This document shows, in pieces, positions 53,178-60,665 of a DNA stretch of 64,000 bases. Location: contig NZ_JADEWH010000016.1 in assembly GCF_015207755.1 (NCBI RefSeq), forward strand, positions 61,211 to 125,210. The letters are read 5' to 3'. Made by a program: the position numbers and the translations under genes. This stretch comes from Nodularia sp. LEGE 06071. Lineage in GTDB: Bacteria; Cyanobacteriota; Cyanobacteriia; Cyanobacteriales; Nostocaceae. Under the pieces are notes generated by a model. The model was not told where the DNA came from. It saw nothing but the letters and a program-made list of their open reading frames with translations, and did not search any database. Each line of letters starts with the position of its first letter. Positions within the stretch are counted from its first letter, which is position 1.

Positions 53178-54242
53178 CTAATTTCTGAATGCGGTGTCAA
53201 AATGTTGTATTTGATTTTTTTGAAAGTTATCTGATGCGATTTTATTAGCCTTTAAGCCCCAGCCCATAGCTAAATATTTCTGACGAAGTTGGCGATAATT
53301 AAGGGTAAAAGCATCAGCATTTACATGAACTTCTGTTGATAAACTCTCAGGTATAACTTTGGGATATTGTGACTCGCTAACAGTAATATCTTCGCCATGA
53401 ATCTTAGTATAGTATTTTAAAAATATCCCATCTAACCAAGAGTAGCGTAGGAAACTGCGGAAATGGATTCGCTTACTTATCGTTGTGTTTTCATCAACAG
53501 GAAGATGAATAGCAAAGTTGACAATTTTGATGCTATTAGAACTAGTTTCCAGTTTAGTAATATTGGGCAAGTAGAAGGTGCATTTTAAGTTGATGTCTGT
53601 GCTTTTTTCTCTAAAAAATAGCTTGAATAAACCTTTTGGTTTAGTGTAATTTTTGTATTTACTTTTAGCACTAATACCCCAGGATTCATCTTGAATATCA
53701 TACATTTCAAACCTGGAATCCTCAGCGAATCCCGCTCCAAAAGAATTAGCATGAACTATCGGTGAATGGGATACATCTAGAGCATTTTCTATAACTCTAG
53801 TATAGTGAGTATTTACTGAAAAATCTAAAAAAGAACGATGTAAATTCGGATCGTCAAACTCTGGTAACGCAGGAATTGGTGGACGTTCTGATTCTGGCAA
53901 ATCTCCATAAAATAGCCAGATGAAACCATATTTTTCTTGTACTGGATAGCTGTTTACATTAGCTTTCTTCGGAATAGGTACACCAATATCATTAGAAGGA
54001 ATTTGCACACATTTTCCATCAGCTTGAAATTTCCATCCATGATAAGGACAACGAATACAGTTGTCTTCTAGCCAGCCCATAGATAATGCTGCACCGCGAT
54101 GAGAACACTGGTCTTTCAATACAACTACTTGTCCTTGCGAATTACGATAGAGGACAAACTTTTGATTTAACATCGCAATTTGCTGCGGATTTTTAGTAAC
54201 AGCAGAACTAAATTCACAAGCGTACCAGAAGTTTTTTAGCAT
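53178..54242 (-). CDS. Rieske [2Fe-2S] non-heme iron oxygenase (second)
   Basis: A 354-residue paralogue of the preceding protein: Rieske ligands C46, H48 (DQCSHRGAAL) and C65, H68 (RCPYHGWKF), iron site N153/D156/H159/H164 (ENALDVSHSPIVH). The N-terminal domain is nearly the same as the first (MLKNFWYACEFSSAVTKNPQ) while the catalytic domain differs widely. All catalytic residues are present. It is the first gene of the minus-strand cluster; the 210-base gap to the next gene and the 450-base region upstream suggest that the promoter lies before this gene. Confidence 0.92.
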   Translation of the reverse strand: MLKNFWYACEFSSAVTKNPQQIAMLNQKFVLYRNSQGQVVVLKDQCSHRGAALSMGWLEDNCIRCPYHGWKFQADGKCVQIPSNDIGVPIPKKANVNSYPVQEKYGFIWLFYGDLPESERPPIPALPEFDDPNLHRSFLDFSVNTHYTRVIENALDVSHSPIVHANSFGAGFAEDSRFEMYDIQDESWGISAKSKYKNYTKPKGLFKLFFREKSTDINLKCTFYLPNITKLETSSNSIKIVNFAIHLPVDENTTISKRIHFRSFLRYSWLDGIFLKYYTKIHGEDITVSESQYPKVIPESLSTEVHVNADAFTLNYRQLRQKYLAMGWGLKANKIASDNFQKNQIQHFDTAFRN

Positions 54243-54600
54243 CCCTAATTTCCTAAACCTTGAATTAAAGTGGTTTTTTATACTAAATTGCGGTTGAAGA
54301 AGACTGAGTTTCTAAAGCTATTGCAAAATCTAACTGAACTTTTGGCTTGTAGTGAGTGCTTTAGCGCTCAAAGATTTTTTCGAGTATTTTCTGTGCTTGG
54401 TTTTACAACAATCATTTGGTTTTGTTTTGATTAAAAGTATTGATTGCAGGGTAAATTAGCCAAATTCAGGAAAATTTAGCGGCTGTTGCGATTCTGATAT
54501 GTGTTTTCTCAATCTGACACTTTCTGGCTTCTATTGCCTTTGTTGTGTGTCACCCCTTGGAGAGAGTTACTTCTCTTTCTTTGGGTATAGGTGATACTAT
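54243..54600. other. Divergent region upstream of the Rieske cluster
   Basis: AT-rich and gene-free. It must hold the promoter of the minus-strand cluster. An imperfect inverted repeat (GAGAGAGTTACTTCTCTTTC, about 54560-54579) is present. The palindrome group further right (54601-54684) may control both directions. Confidence 0.4.
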
Positions 54601-54684
54601 ACCAATGCATTGGTGCATTAGTCAACTAATGAATAATTTTCCCCGATGAACCATTACACCAATAAACTAGTGAATAAGTTTATT
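54601..54684. promoter_or_regulatory. Cluster of three palindromes before the RHH gene
   Basis: Three perfect inverted repeats lie within 84 bases: ACCAATGCATTGGT (54601-54614), CATTAGT-CA-ACTAATG (54616-54631) and AATAAACT-N8-AGTTTATT (54661-54684). They end 14 bases before the GTG start of the ribbon-helix-helix gene. Placement and number fit an autoregulatory operator. Confidence 0.65.
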
Positions 54685-54698
54685 AGCTGGAGTATAGT

Positions 54699-54908
54699 GT
54701 GGCACAAGGAGAAGCTTCGATTCGGGTTTACCTACCCCCTGACATCAAAGACAGGTTTAAAACAATTTGCTTTTTTAAAGGATTGAATATGTCTGACGTT
54801 TCTGCTGAACTTATTGAAGATTGGTTAGCTAAAAATGACATGGAACTGCCAAATTCCCAGAAAACCTCATCAGCGCCCACAGGTAAAAAGAGTGATAAGT
54901 CAGCATGA
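54699..54908 (+). CDS. Ribbon-helix-helix DNA-binding protein
   Basis: A 69-residue protein starting at GTG 54699. The N-terminal strand and helices (ASIRVYLPPDIKDRFKTICF then KGLNMSDVSAELIEDWLAKN) fit an Arc/CopG/ParG-like ribbon-helix-helix fold; the tail is polar and Lys/Ser-rich. Such proteins repress their own and nearby promoters. It is divergent from the Rieske/HemF-like cluster and could regulate it, or it could be a plasmid-derived or toxin-less antitoxin. No toxin gene is adjacent. Confidence 0.75.
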   Translation: MAQGEASIRVYLPPDIKDRFKTICFFKGLNMSDVSAELIEDWLAKNDMELPNSQKTSSAPTGKKSDKSA

Positions 54909-55240
54909 TTTAAGAAAGTTGATTAAAAAACCTGCACCTCTAATTGTTATGGTGCTTGGGCTGTGTAGTTTTACTGGGGTTGGAGGTCGTCAAAGCAAAT
55001 CTGTATGATATGCTAAAAATTTCTGAAATTTTTTGAGTCATTTGTAGCTAATGGGGTCACAACTATGGTTGAAAACCCTATCTAGCCACAGTTGCACATA
55101 TTAAAGTTATGCAAGTTATGCAAAAAAGTCCGGCCTGTTTTTTGTCCCCAGACCGAACTTATCGGAAATCCCAAAGTTTGGGTATCGAGTATTCAGGGAC
55201 TTCCAAGGAATAAAATCCCCAATTAATTTGTAGTTTAGGA
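54909..55240. other. Gene-free stretch after the RHH gene
   Basis: No reading frame or recognisable site. A small direct repeat (TTATGCAAGTTATGCAA, 55107-55123) is present. Confidence 0.4.
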
Positions 55241-55341
55241 CATTAGTCCGTAACCCACGATAAACTTAAGGATAATGGTGGGTTAGCGCAGCGTAACCCA
55301 CCCTACAATTTTTGGGTAATTTATTTTTTGGTGTTCCCTTA
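55241..55341. repeat. Dispersed repeat copy B (101 bp)
   Basis: Begins CATTAGTCCGTAACCCA and ends TTTTTTGGTGTTCCCTTA like copy A at 36351-36477, but is shorter in the middle. The inner part GGTGGGTTAGCGCAGCGTAA then CCCACC forms an inverted repeat. Confidence 0.75.
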
Positions 55342-55471
55342 GTTAAATTCTTCCCCCATTCCCCAGTCTCTAGTACAGGTGGGCGCAAATAGCCAACCGT
55401 TTTAAATCAATGAAAAGCTGATTATTTTATAGGCTTTTTGACTTTTGACTTTTTTCCGCCTTGCGGCGGTA

Positions 55472-57073
55472 CTAGCTATATCCATCCCAAGCCATCGGGA
55501 AAGTGTAATCTGAGAACAAGGGAAAATCTGTGTTTTCTCTGCGGGTTTCTTCGTCCAGGACTTTTATTACTTTGTGATAAATGTCTTCTGCTTGTTGTGG
55601 GGAGTCGCCAATGCTGGTTAATCCCAACTTGCCAAACTGGGAAAGACAACCCATGAGATGAAAAACTGTGCCGGTTTCTGTACCGCTATCAAAGTGCAGT
55701 CGGTGATGGGCAATAATATCCATCAAATCGTTCGGTAACAATCCCCGATAGCGGTCTTTTTGCAGGTTGTCGGTGGCTATATAGTATTTGGGTCGTCCTT
55801 GCTGACTGTAAAATAACCCGGTTGAAAGGTCGTAGCGTCCATTTGTTAACAATTTCAGGGTCATGAACGGATGCGTAGTCCCACCTTTACGCAAGTTAAT
55901 TTCAATCGCCTGAATGTCCCACTGGCCATTTCCTTGGTCTACGGTGATAAAGTCTACGCCAAATCTTTCAACTGCACCTTTTTCTGAGAGTTTTCTCCCA
56001 ATTTGCAAACCGCATTGCTGTAATTGCAGCCGATAGCGGGAATCAGCCGGAAATCTACAACCAAGATAAATTTGTCCGTCTGGTCCGCCGAGTATTTGGT
56101 CATGGGTGGAGACAATTTCGACTTCACCTGTGGGTGTGATGCGTCCTTGCACACTTGGCGATCGCTTAATTTCTCCTTCGACAAATGCTTCGGCGATCGC
56201 ACCTAATTCTGTAATTCGGTTGGCAAAATTTCCCCAAGTCTCGTGTGTGGATTGAAAGCGCATGGTGGAGAAGCGATCGCTAATTGCTGCTACTGTTTGG
56301 CTATGAGAAACTTTCCCCGGTGCGAGATTCATGATTGGTCTCAAATCTAGAAGTGCATTTCCTTCTCCTGAAATACCTTCATTGAGTTTCACGACTATTC
56401 TTTGTAATGTCGGTTGGCGTTCCCATAATTTACCCGCAACTTCTGCCAAATCTTGCTGATTAAGCACCTTTTCGCTGCCATCTGGAAGAGGAACGCCACT
56501 TTCGGCAAAGATTTGGCGACTACCACTTTTTGTCCCCCAAATCTGTAAATTTGGTGCAACAGCATACAATGGCACATTTAATTGTAGAGATAATTCAGCT
56601 TCTAAAAATGTGGAATTGTAGCAAGTCATAAATGATTTTTCTAGTCTCAAGGCTTGGCGAATTCGCTCTAGTAGCCGAGGACGTTCTAAAATCTTGGCAG
56701 TTAGAGGTCTGAGGGACGAATCATAAGTTGAAAGTAGCAGCAAGCGATTACGCGCATGGGAAAAGGGAATTCCCGGTAACAATTGCAAATAGTAATCAAT
56801 CACACTCGGATGTAAAGGCATTGATGTGACGTAAATCAACCGAGTCCGGGGGTTTCGCAAGCGCATTAAAGAGAATAATAGTCTTTCTTCATAATGCTCA
56901 CAACCTTCGATTTTATGCAGTTCATGCTGGTCGATGCTGAGGGAGGGAATAATTAAAATATCCGCCTCACCATAGTCAAATAGCTCAATGGTCGGCCAGC
57001 GATCGCATAAAGTTAACTGAAGATGGCGAAACTTATCAACTTTGTCTAACTCTGAAATATTCAGCATCTCCAT
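55472..57073 (-). CDS. ATP-grasp protein, PGM1-like peptide ligase relative
   Basis: A 533-residue protein. The N-terminal 200 residues contain ADILIIPSLSIDQHELHKIE and LLFSLMRLRNPRTRLIYVTS; the middle and end hold an ATP-grasp fold: RIVVKLNEGISGEGNALLDL (ATP Lys and Gly loop), EAFVEGEIKRSPSVQGRITP and the Mg-binding VDFITVDQGNGQWDIQAIEI then NLRKGGTTHPF. I recall cyanobacterial proteins annotated as 'peptide ligase PGM1-related', after the pheganomycin peptide ligase. It would link a carboxylate to an amine with ATP. It is divergent from a phosphoribulokinase-like gene. Confidence 0.78.
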   Translation of the reverse strand: MEMLNISELDKVDKFRHLQLTLCDRWPTIELFDYGEADILIIPSLSIDQHELHKIEGCEHYEERLLFSLMRLRNPRTRLIYVTSMPLHPSVIDYYLQLLPGIPFSHARNRLLLLSTYDSSLRPLTAKILERPRLLERIRQALRLEKSFMTCYNSTFLEAELSLQLNVPLYAVAPNLQIWGTKSGSRQIFAESGVPLPDGSEKVLNQQDLAEVAGKLWERQPTLQRIVVKLNEGISGEGNALLDLRPIMNLAPGKVSHSQTVAAISDRFSTMRFQSTHETWGNFANRITELGAIAEAFVEGEIKRSPSVQGRITPTGEVEIVSTHDQILGGPDGQIYLGCRFPADSRYRLQLQQCGLQIGRKLSEKGAVERFGVDFITVDQGNGQWDIQAIEINLRKGGTTHPFMTLKLLTNGRYDLSTGLFYSQQGRPKYYIATDNLQKDRYRGLLPNDLMDIIAHHRLHFDSGTETGTVFHLMGCLSQFGKLGLTSIGDSPQQAEDIYHKVIKVLDEETRRENTDFPLFSDYTFPMAWDGYS

Positions 57074-57582
57074 AATCCCTTCCCTGTATTGAACCCCAAT
57101 ACTGCTTTACTACTCTGGTATATACCAAAGCCAGTCAGATACAGCTAATATGCAACACTTCTTTGACTGCTATGAGCCTGTGCTGAGTCAAGAAGTAAAA
57201 ATACACAACAGTAAAAAAAGATATTTTTGTCAGATATTGCCTGTATTCTGAAAACCATACAAACAACTATAGCAATCCCAATTGAATCGTCAGAAAACAC
57301 GTAGATTTAACACCAGGACTAAAAGTCAAATTTTATTCATCTTTGTTCATTAGAAAGGGCTGTGGATGGATATATTTGTCATATTTGACGATATTTAGCA
57401 CTTATTTAAATGCAATATAGATTTTCTCGATTTTTTGTAAATAAATAGACATAAATAAATTGTATGTATAGAGATGTTGCGTAACTAGTTTTGCTTGAGT
57501 TAGTTGGTCAATTCCCTCTTAAAATAAAAAACATTATCTAGAAAAGTTTATCACTGTACTTATTGTTCATATCGGGAGGGGA
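57074..57582. promoter_or_regulatory. Divergent AT-rich region, ATP-grasp and PRK-like genes
   Basis: About 510 bases without a gene. Very AT-rich; it should contain both promoters. A GGGAGGGG ribosome-binding site (57573-57580) precedes the PRK-like start. No operator that I can name. Confidence 0.45.
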
Positions 57583-58524
57583 ATGATGGGTCGTCCAATA
57601 ATTTTGGGAATTGTCGGTGATAGCGCCGCAGGGAAAACAACACTGACTAGGGGAATTGCTCAGGTACTAGGGCCAGAAAATGTGACGCTCATCTGTACCG
57701 ATGATTATCACAGTTATGATCGTCAACAACGTGCAGAAATTGGGATCACTGCCCTTCACCCTGATTGTAATCATTTAGATATCATGCAGCAGCACCTATC
57801 GCTGTTACGCACAGGACAGCCGATTCTCAAACCCGTTTATAGCCACAAAACAGGTATGTTTGAGGCTCCACAATATATTAAGCCGAATAAATTCGTCATA
57901 ATTGAAGGTTTACTTGGTTATTCTACCCGTGCAGCCCGTGAGTCCTACGATGTGAAAGTTTACCTTGCACCTCCTGAAAAACTACGCGCTGAGTGGAAAG
58001 TAAAGCGGGATACTCAAAAACGGGGCTATACTGAAGAACAAGTATTGGCAGAACTAGAAAAGCGTGAACCAGACTCAGCAAATTATATTCGTCCCCAACG
58101 TCAATGGTCGGATATAGTGGTGAGTTTTTATCCCGGTAATGAAGAAGACGAGGACAATCAGGGAGATTTAAATGTGCGGTTGGTGCTGCGGCCAACCATC
58201 CCTCATCCTGATTTTACACCAATTCTGAATTTAACTAACGGTAGTTCTGAGTCAGCGATTCGCCTGGGATTAGACAGGGATATGAGTAAACCTGTGGATG
58301 TGTTGGAAGTTGATGGTCATGCGACTTTGGAACAGGTGAATAAGTTAGAGCATATATTATGTTCGGATATGCCTTATTTATTAAATGTATGCGATCGCGA
58401 AAGTAATCCAGAATTGGGTAAAATTGCGGGTACAACTGGAGAAACACTGCAAAGTTATCCTTTAGCGCTGACTCAGTTGATTATTACCTACCATATGCTC
58501 AAAGCAACGCAAATGTATCAATAA
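57583..58524 (+). CDS. Phosphoribulokinase-family protein (divergent paralogue)
   Basis: A 313-residue P-loop kinase (ATG 57583 or 57586). The P-loop is GDSAAGKTTL; the PRK signature CTDDYHSYDRQQRAEIGITA and the KPVYSHKTGMFEAPQYIKPN and VIIEGLLGY blocks follow. The Cys of the canonical cyanobacterial P-loop (GDSGCGKST), half of the thioredoxin-regulated pair, is replaced by Ala, so redox control as in the Calvin-cycle enzyme is unlikely. The later C (LICTDDYH) is kept. It is probably not the main prk; substrate may be ribulose-5-phosphate or another sugar phosphate. Confidence 0.85.
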   Translation: MMGRPIILGIVGDSAAGKTTLTRGIAQVLGPENVTLICTDDYHSYDRQQRAEIGITALHPDCNHLDIMQQHLSLLRTGQPILKPVYSHKTGMFEAPQYIKPNKFVIIEGLLGYSTRAARESYDVKVYLAPPEKLRAEWKVKRDTQKRGYTEEQVLAELEKREPDSANYIRPQRQWSDIVVSFYPGNEEDEDNQGDLNVRLVLRPTIPHPDFTPILNLTNGSSESAIRLGLDRDMSKPVDVLEVDGHATLEQVNKLEHILCSDMPYLLNVCDRESNPELGKIAGTTGETLQSYPLALTQLIITYHMLKATQMYQ

Positions 58525-58569
58525 ATAAGGAGTTGGGAGTAGCTGTAGTTCAATTAATTGAAAGACGAT

Positions 58570-58788
58570 TTACGAGAAAAACCGCTCATAATCATCATGG
58601 CTACCAATCCAAAACCATGTAACAGTATCACCTTCTAGCAGCCCAAGTGCGCGATAACCCCTCGTCACTCTTACAGACCAAATACCCTCTTGGCTATTGA
58701 TGCACTTGAAATGCAAAGAAGGGTGAAATGGATTTTCTGCCCATAACCGATAATTTTTCCTAGCACTTTGTCTGATATTATCGCTCAA
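58570..58788 (-). CDS. ParE/RelE-type toxin, start codon apparently lost
   Basis: The strict open frame starts at a TTG (58786-58788) and gives 72 residues: RKNYRLWAENPFHPSLHFKC, VRVTRGYRALGLLEGDTVTW and FWIGSHDDYERFFS, a RelE/ParE-like toxin of the group ending in WFWIGxHDxY. The homologous frame runs 15 codons further, to an ATA at 58831-58833 (reading IKSAVLPSFWSEYRHL), just where the antitoxin stop TAA overlaps. An ATG there would give the usual ATGA overlap; one G-to-A change would turn it into ATAA. The toxin may therefore be silent, or translated from a weak start. Confidence 0.75.
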   Translation of the reverse strand: MSDNIRQSARKNYRLWAENPFHPSLHFKCINSQEGIWSVRVTRGYRALGLLEGDTVTWFWIGSHDDYERFFS

Positions 58789-58829
58789 ATGGCGATATTC
58801 AGACCAAAAAGAGGGCAGTACTGCCGATT

Positions 58830-59060
58830 TTATAGTTGCTCATAATCCAAAGCCTTAGCCTGTCCCTCAGCGATTTCTTGTTTAGCGCGTTGTGCAGCTG
58901 CTACCAGTTTTTGTTGCGTTTTCTGGAAAGATTCGCTCCATTGAATTTCATCTTGCATATCATTAATGTAATCTCGAAGATGGTCTGCAACTTGGTTCTG
59001 TACCTCAATCGGTAAAGACTCCATCATTTTCACTACTGTAGTGATAGGTGCTGAAGACAT
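58830..59060 (-). CDS. Antitoxin of the ParE/RelE-type pair
   Basis: The 76-residue protein is helical and charged: MSSAPITTVVKMMESLPIEV then QVADHLRDYINDMQDEIQWS and FQKTQQKLVAAAQRAKQEIA. It matches the small antitoxins that precede RelE-type toxins in cyanobacteria. It is upstream of the toxin and its TAA stop overlaps the place where the toxin start should be. No DNA-binding motif is clear. Confidence 0.82.
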   Translation of the reverse strand: MSSAPITTVVKMMESLPIEVQNQVADHLRDYINDMQDEIQWSESFQKTQQKLVAAAQRAKQEIAEGQAKALDYEQL

Positions 59061-59203
59061 AGTGTAATGCTCTTATATGAAATTCTATTTTTAAAGTTAA
59101 CATCAATTATGTGTAAAATGAAGGAATTTTAATTGCGATCGCTCATCCTCTTTACGGTTAACTATTCATCATTTTGACGCAAAGCAGGGTGAATCTTCTC
59201 GTA

Positions 59204-59824
59204 TCAAACATATTTATTAGACAAATTCTGGTGAATATATTCCAAAAGTTCTCCAACAGTGCTTAGTCGGTCAGCATCCTCATCAGGTATTTCAATATCA
59301 AATTTCTCTTCAATTTCCATTATAAGTTCACAAAAATACAAATCCTCAGCATTCCCCTCCCCACTCCATGACCATTTAAAGTTCTTTATGGGAGTAATTA
59401 AAGTCACCTTATCTAATTCAAGCCTAAACGCTTCACTAATCATGGGTTTAACTTTGAGAAACAGATCAGAGATGCTGATTCGTGATAATTCTGCTAATTT
59501 AGCTTTCTCAATTCGTGCTATCTCTGATTGTTTAGCTTGTTCTATTTTTGGTAATTGTAAACGCTTGTATGCTGTTGCTTTTTCAGCCGCTATACGCTTT
59601 TTCAAAACTTCTATCCAAGAGTTAACAACGTCACGGATAAAAGTAAATTCAACCTTATAACCACTCTGACTATAAATTTTTGTAGTTATATTCCATATTG
59701 TATTATCATGGTGGGATAGTAGATGATTTAAACCTTCCTCTGTAACTGGTATACTCTTATCTAAATGTTCATTAATAACTTTTTTCAGAATATTTAGCTC
59801 ATATTCTTGATGATTTTTGTTCAT
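59204..59824 (-). CDS. Protein with N-terminal helical domain, coiled coil and serine-less acyl-carrier-like domain
   Basis: A 206-residue protein in three parts. Residues 1-80 are a helical domain (EEGLNHLLSHHDNTIWNITT, KIYSQSGYKVEFTFIRDVVN). Residues about 80-120 are a Lys/Glu/Ala-rich coiled coil (EQAKQSEIARIEKAKLAELS). Residues about 125-205 resemble an acyl carrier protein: CELIMEIEEKFDIEIPDEDA and STVGELLEYIHQNL. Where carrier proteins have the DSL motif, this has EDL (GNAEDLYFCEL), so the phosphopantetheine Ser is absent. It lies 11 bases after its paralogue. I know no function for this architecture. Confidence 0.8.
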   Translation of the reverse strand: MNKNHQEYELNILKKVINEHLDKSIPVTEEGLNHLLSHHDNTIWNITTKIYSQSGYKVEFTFIRDVVNSWIEVLKKRIAAEKATAYKRLQLPKIEQAKQSEIARIEKAKLAELSRISISDLFLKVKPMISEAFRLELDKVTLITPIKNFKWSWSGEGNAEDLYFCELIMEIEEKFDIEIPDEDADRLSTVGELLEYIHQNLSNKYV

Positions 59825-59835
59825 AAAAATCTCAG

Positions 59836-60603
59836 TTAGCTAAGATTTTTCTCAGAAATTCTTTGGTGAATATAGTCCAAGAGTTCTCCAACACAAGAAC
59901 TCCAAGGATGAGAAAATACTGGCTTACTATAAGATGAGAAATTCCAAATATTCCCAGGACTATAATGATAAGGTATTTCAATATCAAGTTCTTCTTCTAG
60001 TGCCTTTGCAAGTTCACAAGTATCATACTCATCTGCACCTAAATCATTAGATATGTGACTACTTAAAGTCACTCTATCCGACTCAACGCATAACTGATCA
60101 ACTATTATCTTTCTCACCTTTTCAAAAAGTTCAGTTTTTTTCTTATCGCTAGCAGACACTTCTAATTGTCTAGTTAACTCCAAGTGGCGTTCAGCCTCAA
60201 TTCGTGTCTGTTCTGCTTGTCTTTTAGCCTGAATTATTGGTTGTTTTGCTTGCCATCCAGCCTTAATCCGGGCTTGTTCTGCTTGTCGTTCAGCTTGAAT
60301 CCGGGCTTGTTCTACTTGTCGTTCAGCCTGAAGTCGTGCTTGTTCTGCGCGTTTAGCTTTTTCAGCCGCTATACGCTCCTTTAAAACTTCAATCCAGGAG
60401 TTAAGAACATCACGGGTAAAATAAAACTCAAGCTTGTATCCACTCTGACTATAAATTTTTGTAGTTATATTCCAAACCATATCATCATGGTGGGACAGTA
60501 GATGATTTAAACCTTCATCTGTAAGTGGTATAACCTGATCTAAATGATCAGTAATTACTTTTCTCAGGATATGTATCTCATAGTCTTGATTATTTATAGT
60601 CAT
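59836..60603 (-). CDS. Paralogue with 11-residue repeat coiled coil and serine-less acyl-carrier-like domain
   Basis: A 255-residue protein built like the one downstream. The N-terminal 80 residues are about 70% the same (LTDEGLNHLLSHHDDMVWNI). The coiled coil is longer and made of about five 11-residue units of the form QAERQAEQARI. The carrier-like domain has LSSHISNDLGADEYDTCELA, in which the canonical GADSLD is GADEYD, so the attachment Ser is a Glu. A 25-residue insertion (around NIWNFSSYSKPVFSHPWSSC) splits the third and last helices. It is the first gene of the pair; the two are surely co-transcribed. Confidence 0.8.
   Translation of the reverse strand: MTINNQDYEIHILRKVITDHLDQVIPLTDEGLNHLLSHHDDMVWNITTKIYSQSGYKLEFYFTRDVLNSWIEVLKERIAAEKAKRAEQARLQAERQVEQARIQAERQAEQARIKAGWQAKQPIIQAKRQAEQTRIEAERHLELTRQLEVSASDKKKTELFEKVRKIIVDQLCVESDRVTLSSHISNDLGADEYDTCELAKALEEELDIEIPYHYSPGNIWNFSSYSKPVFSHPWSSCVGELLDYIHQRISEKNLS
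60190..60356 (-). repeat. 33-bp tandem repeats inside the coding region
   Basis: About five 33-bp units encode the repeat consensus QAERQAEQARI (variants KAGWQAKQPII, QAKRQAEQTRI, EAERHLELTRQ). They form the coiled coil of the 59836-60603 protein; its paralogue has no such array. Confidence 0.8.
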
Positions 60604-60665
60604 TAAAACCTCGGTAAAAAAAAGTTTATTATACCCCCATGAATGATTTTAATATTAATTACGAA

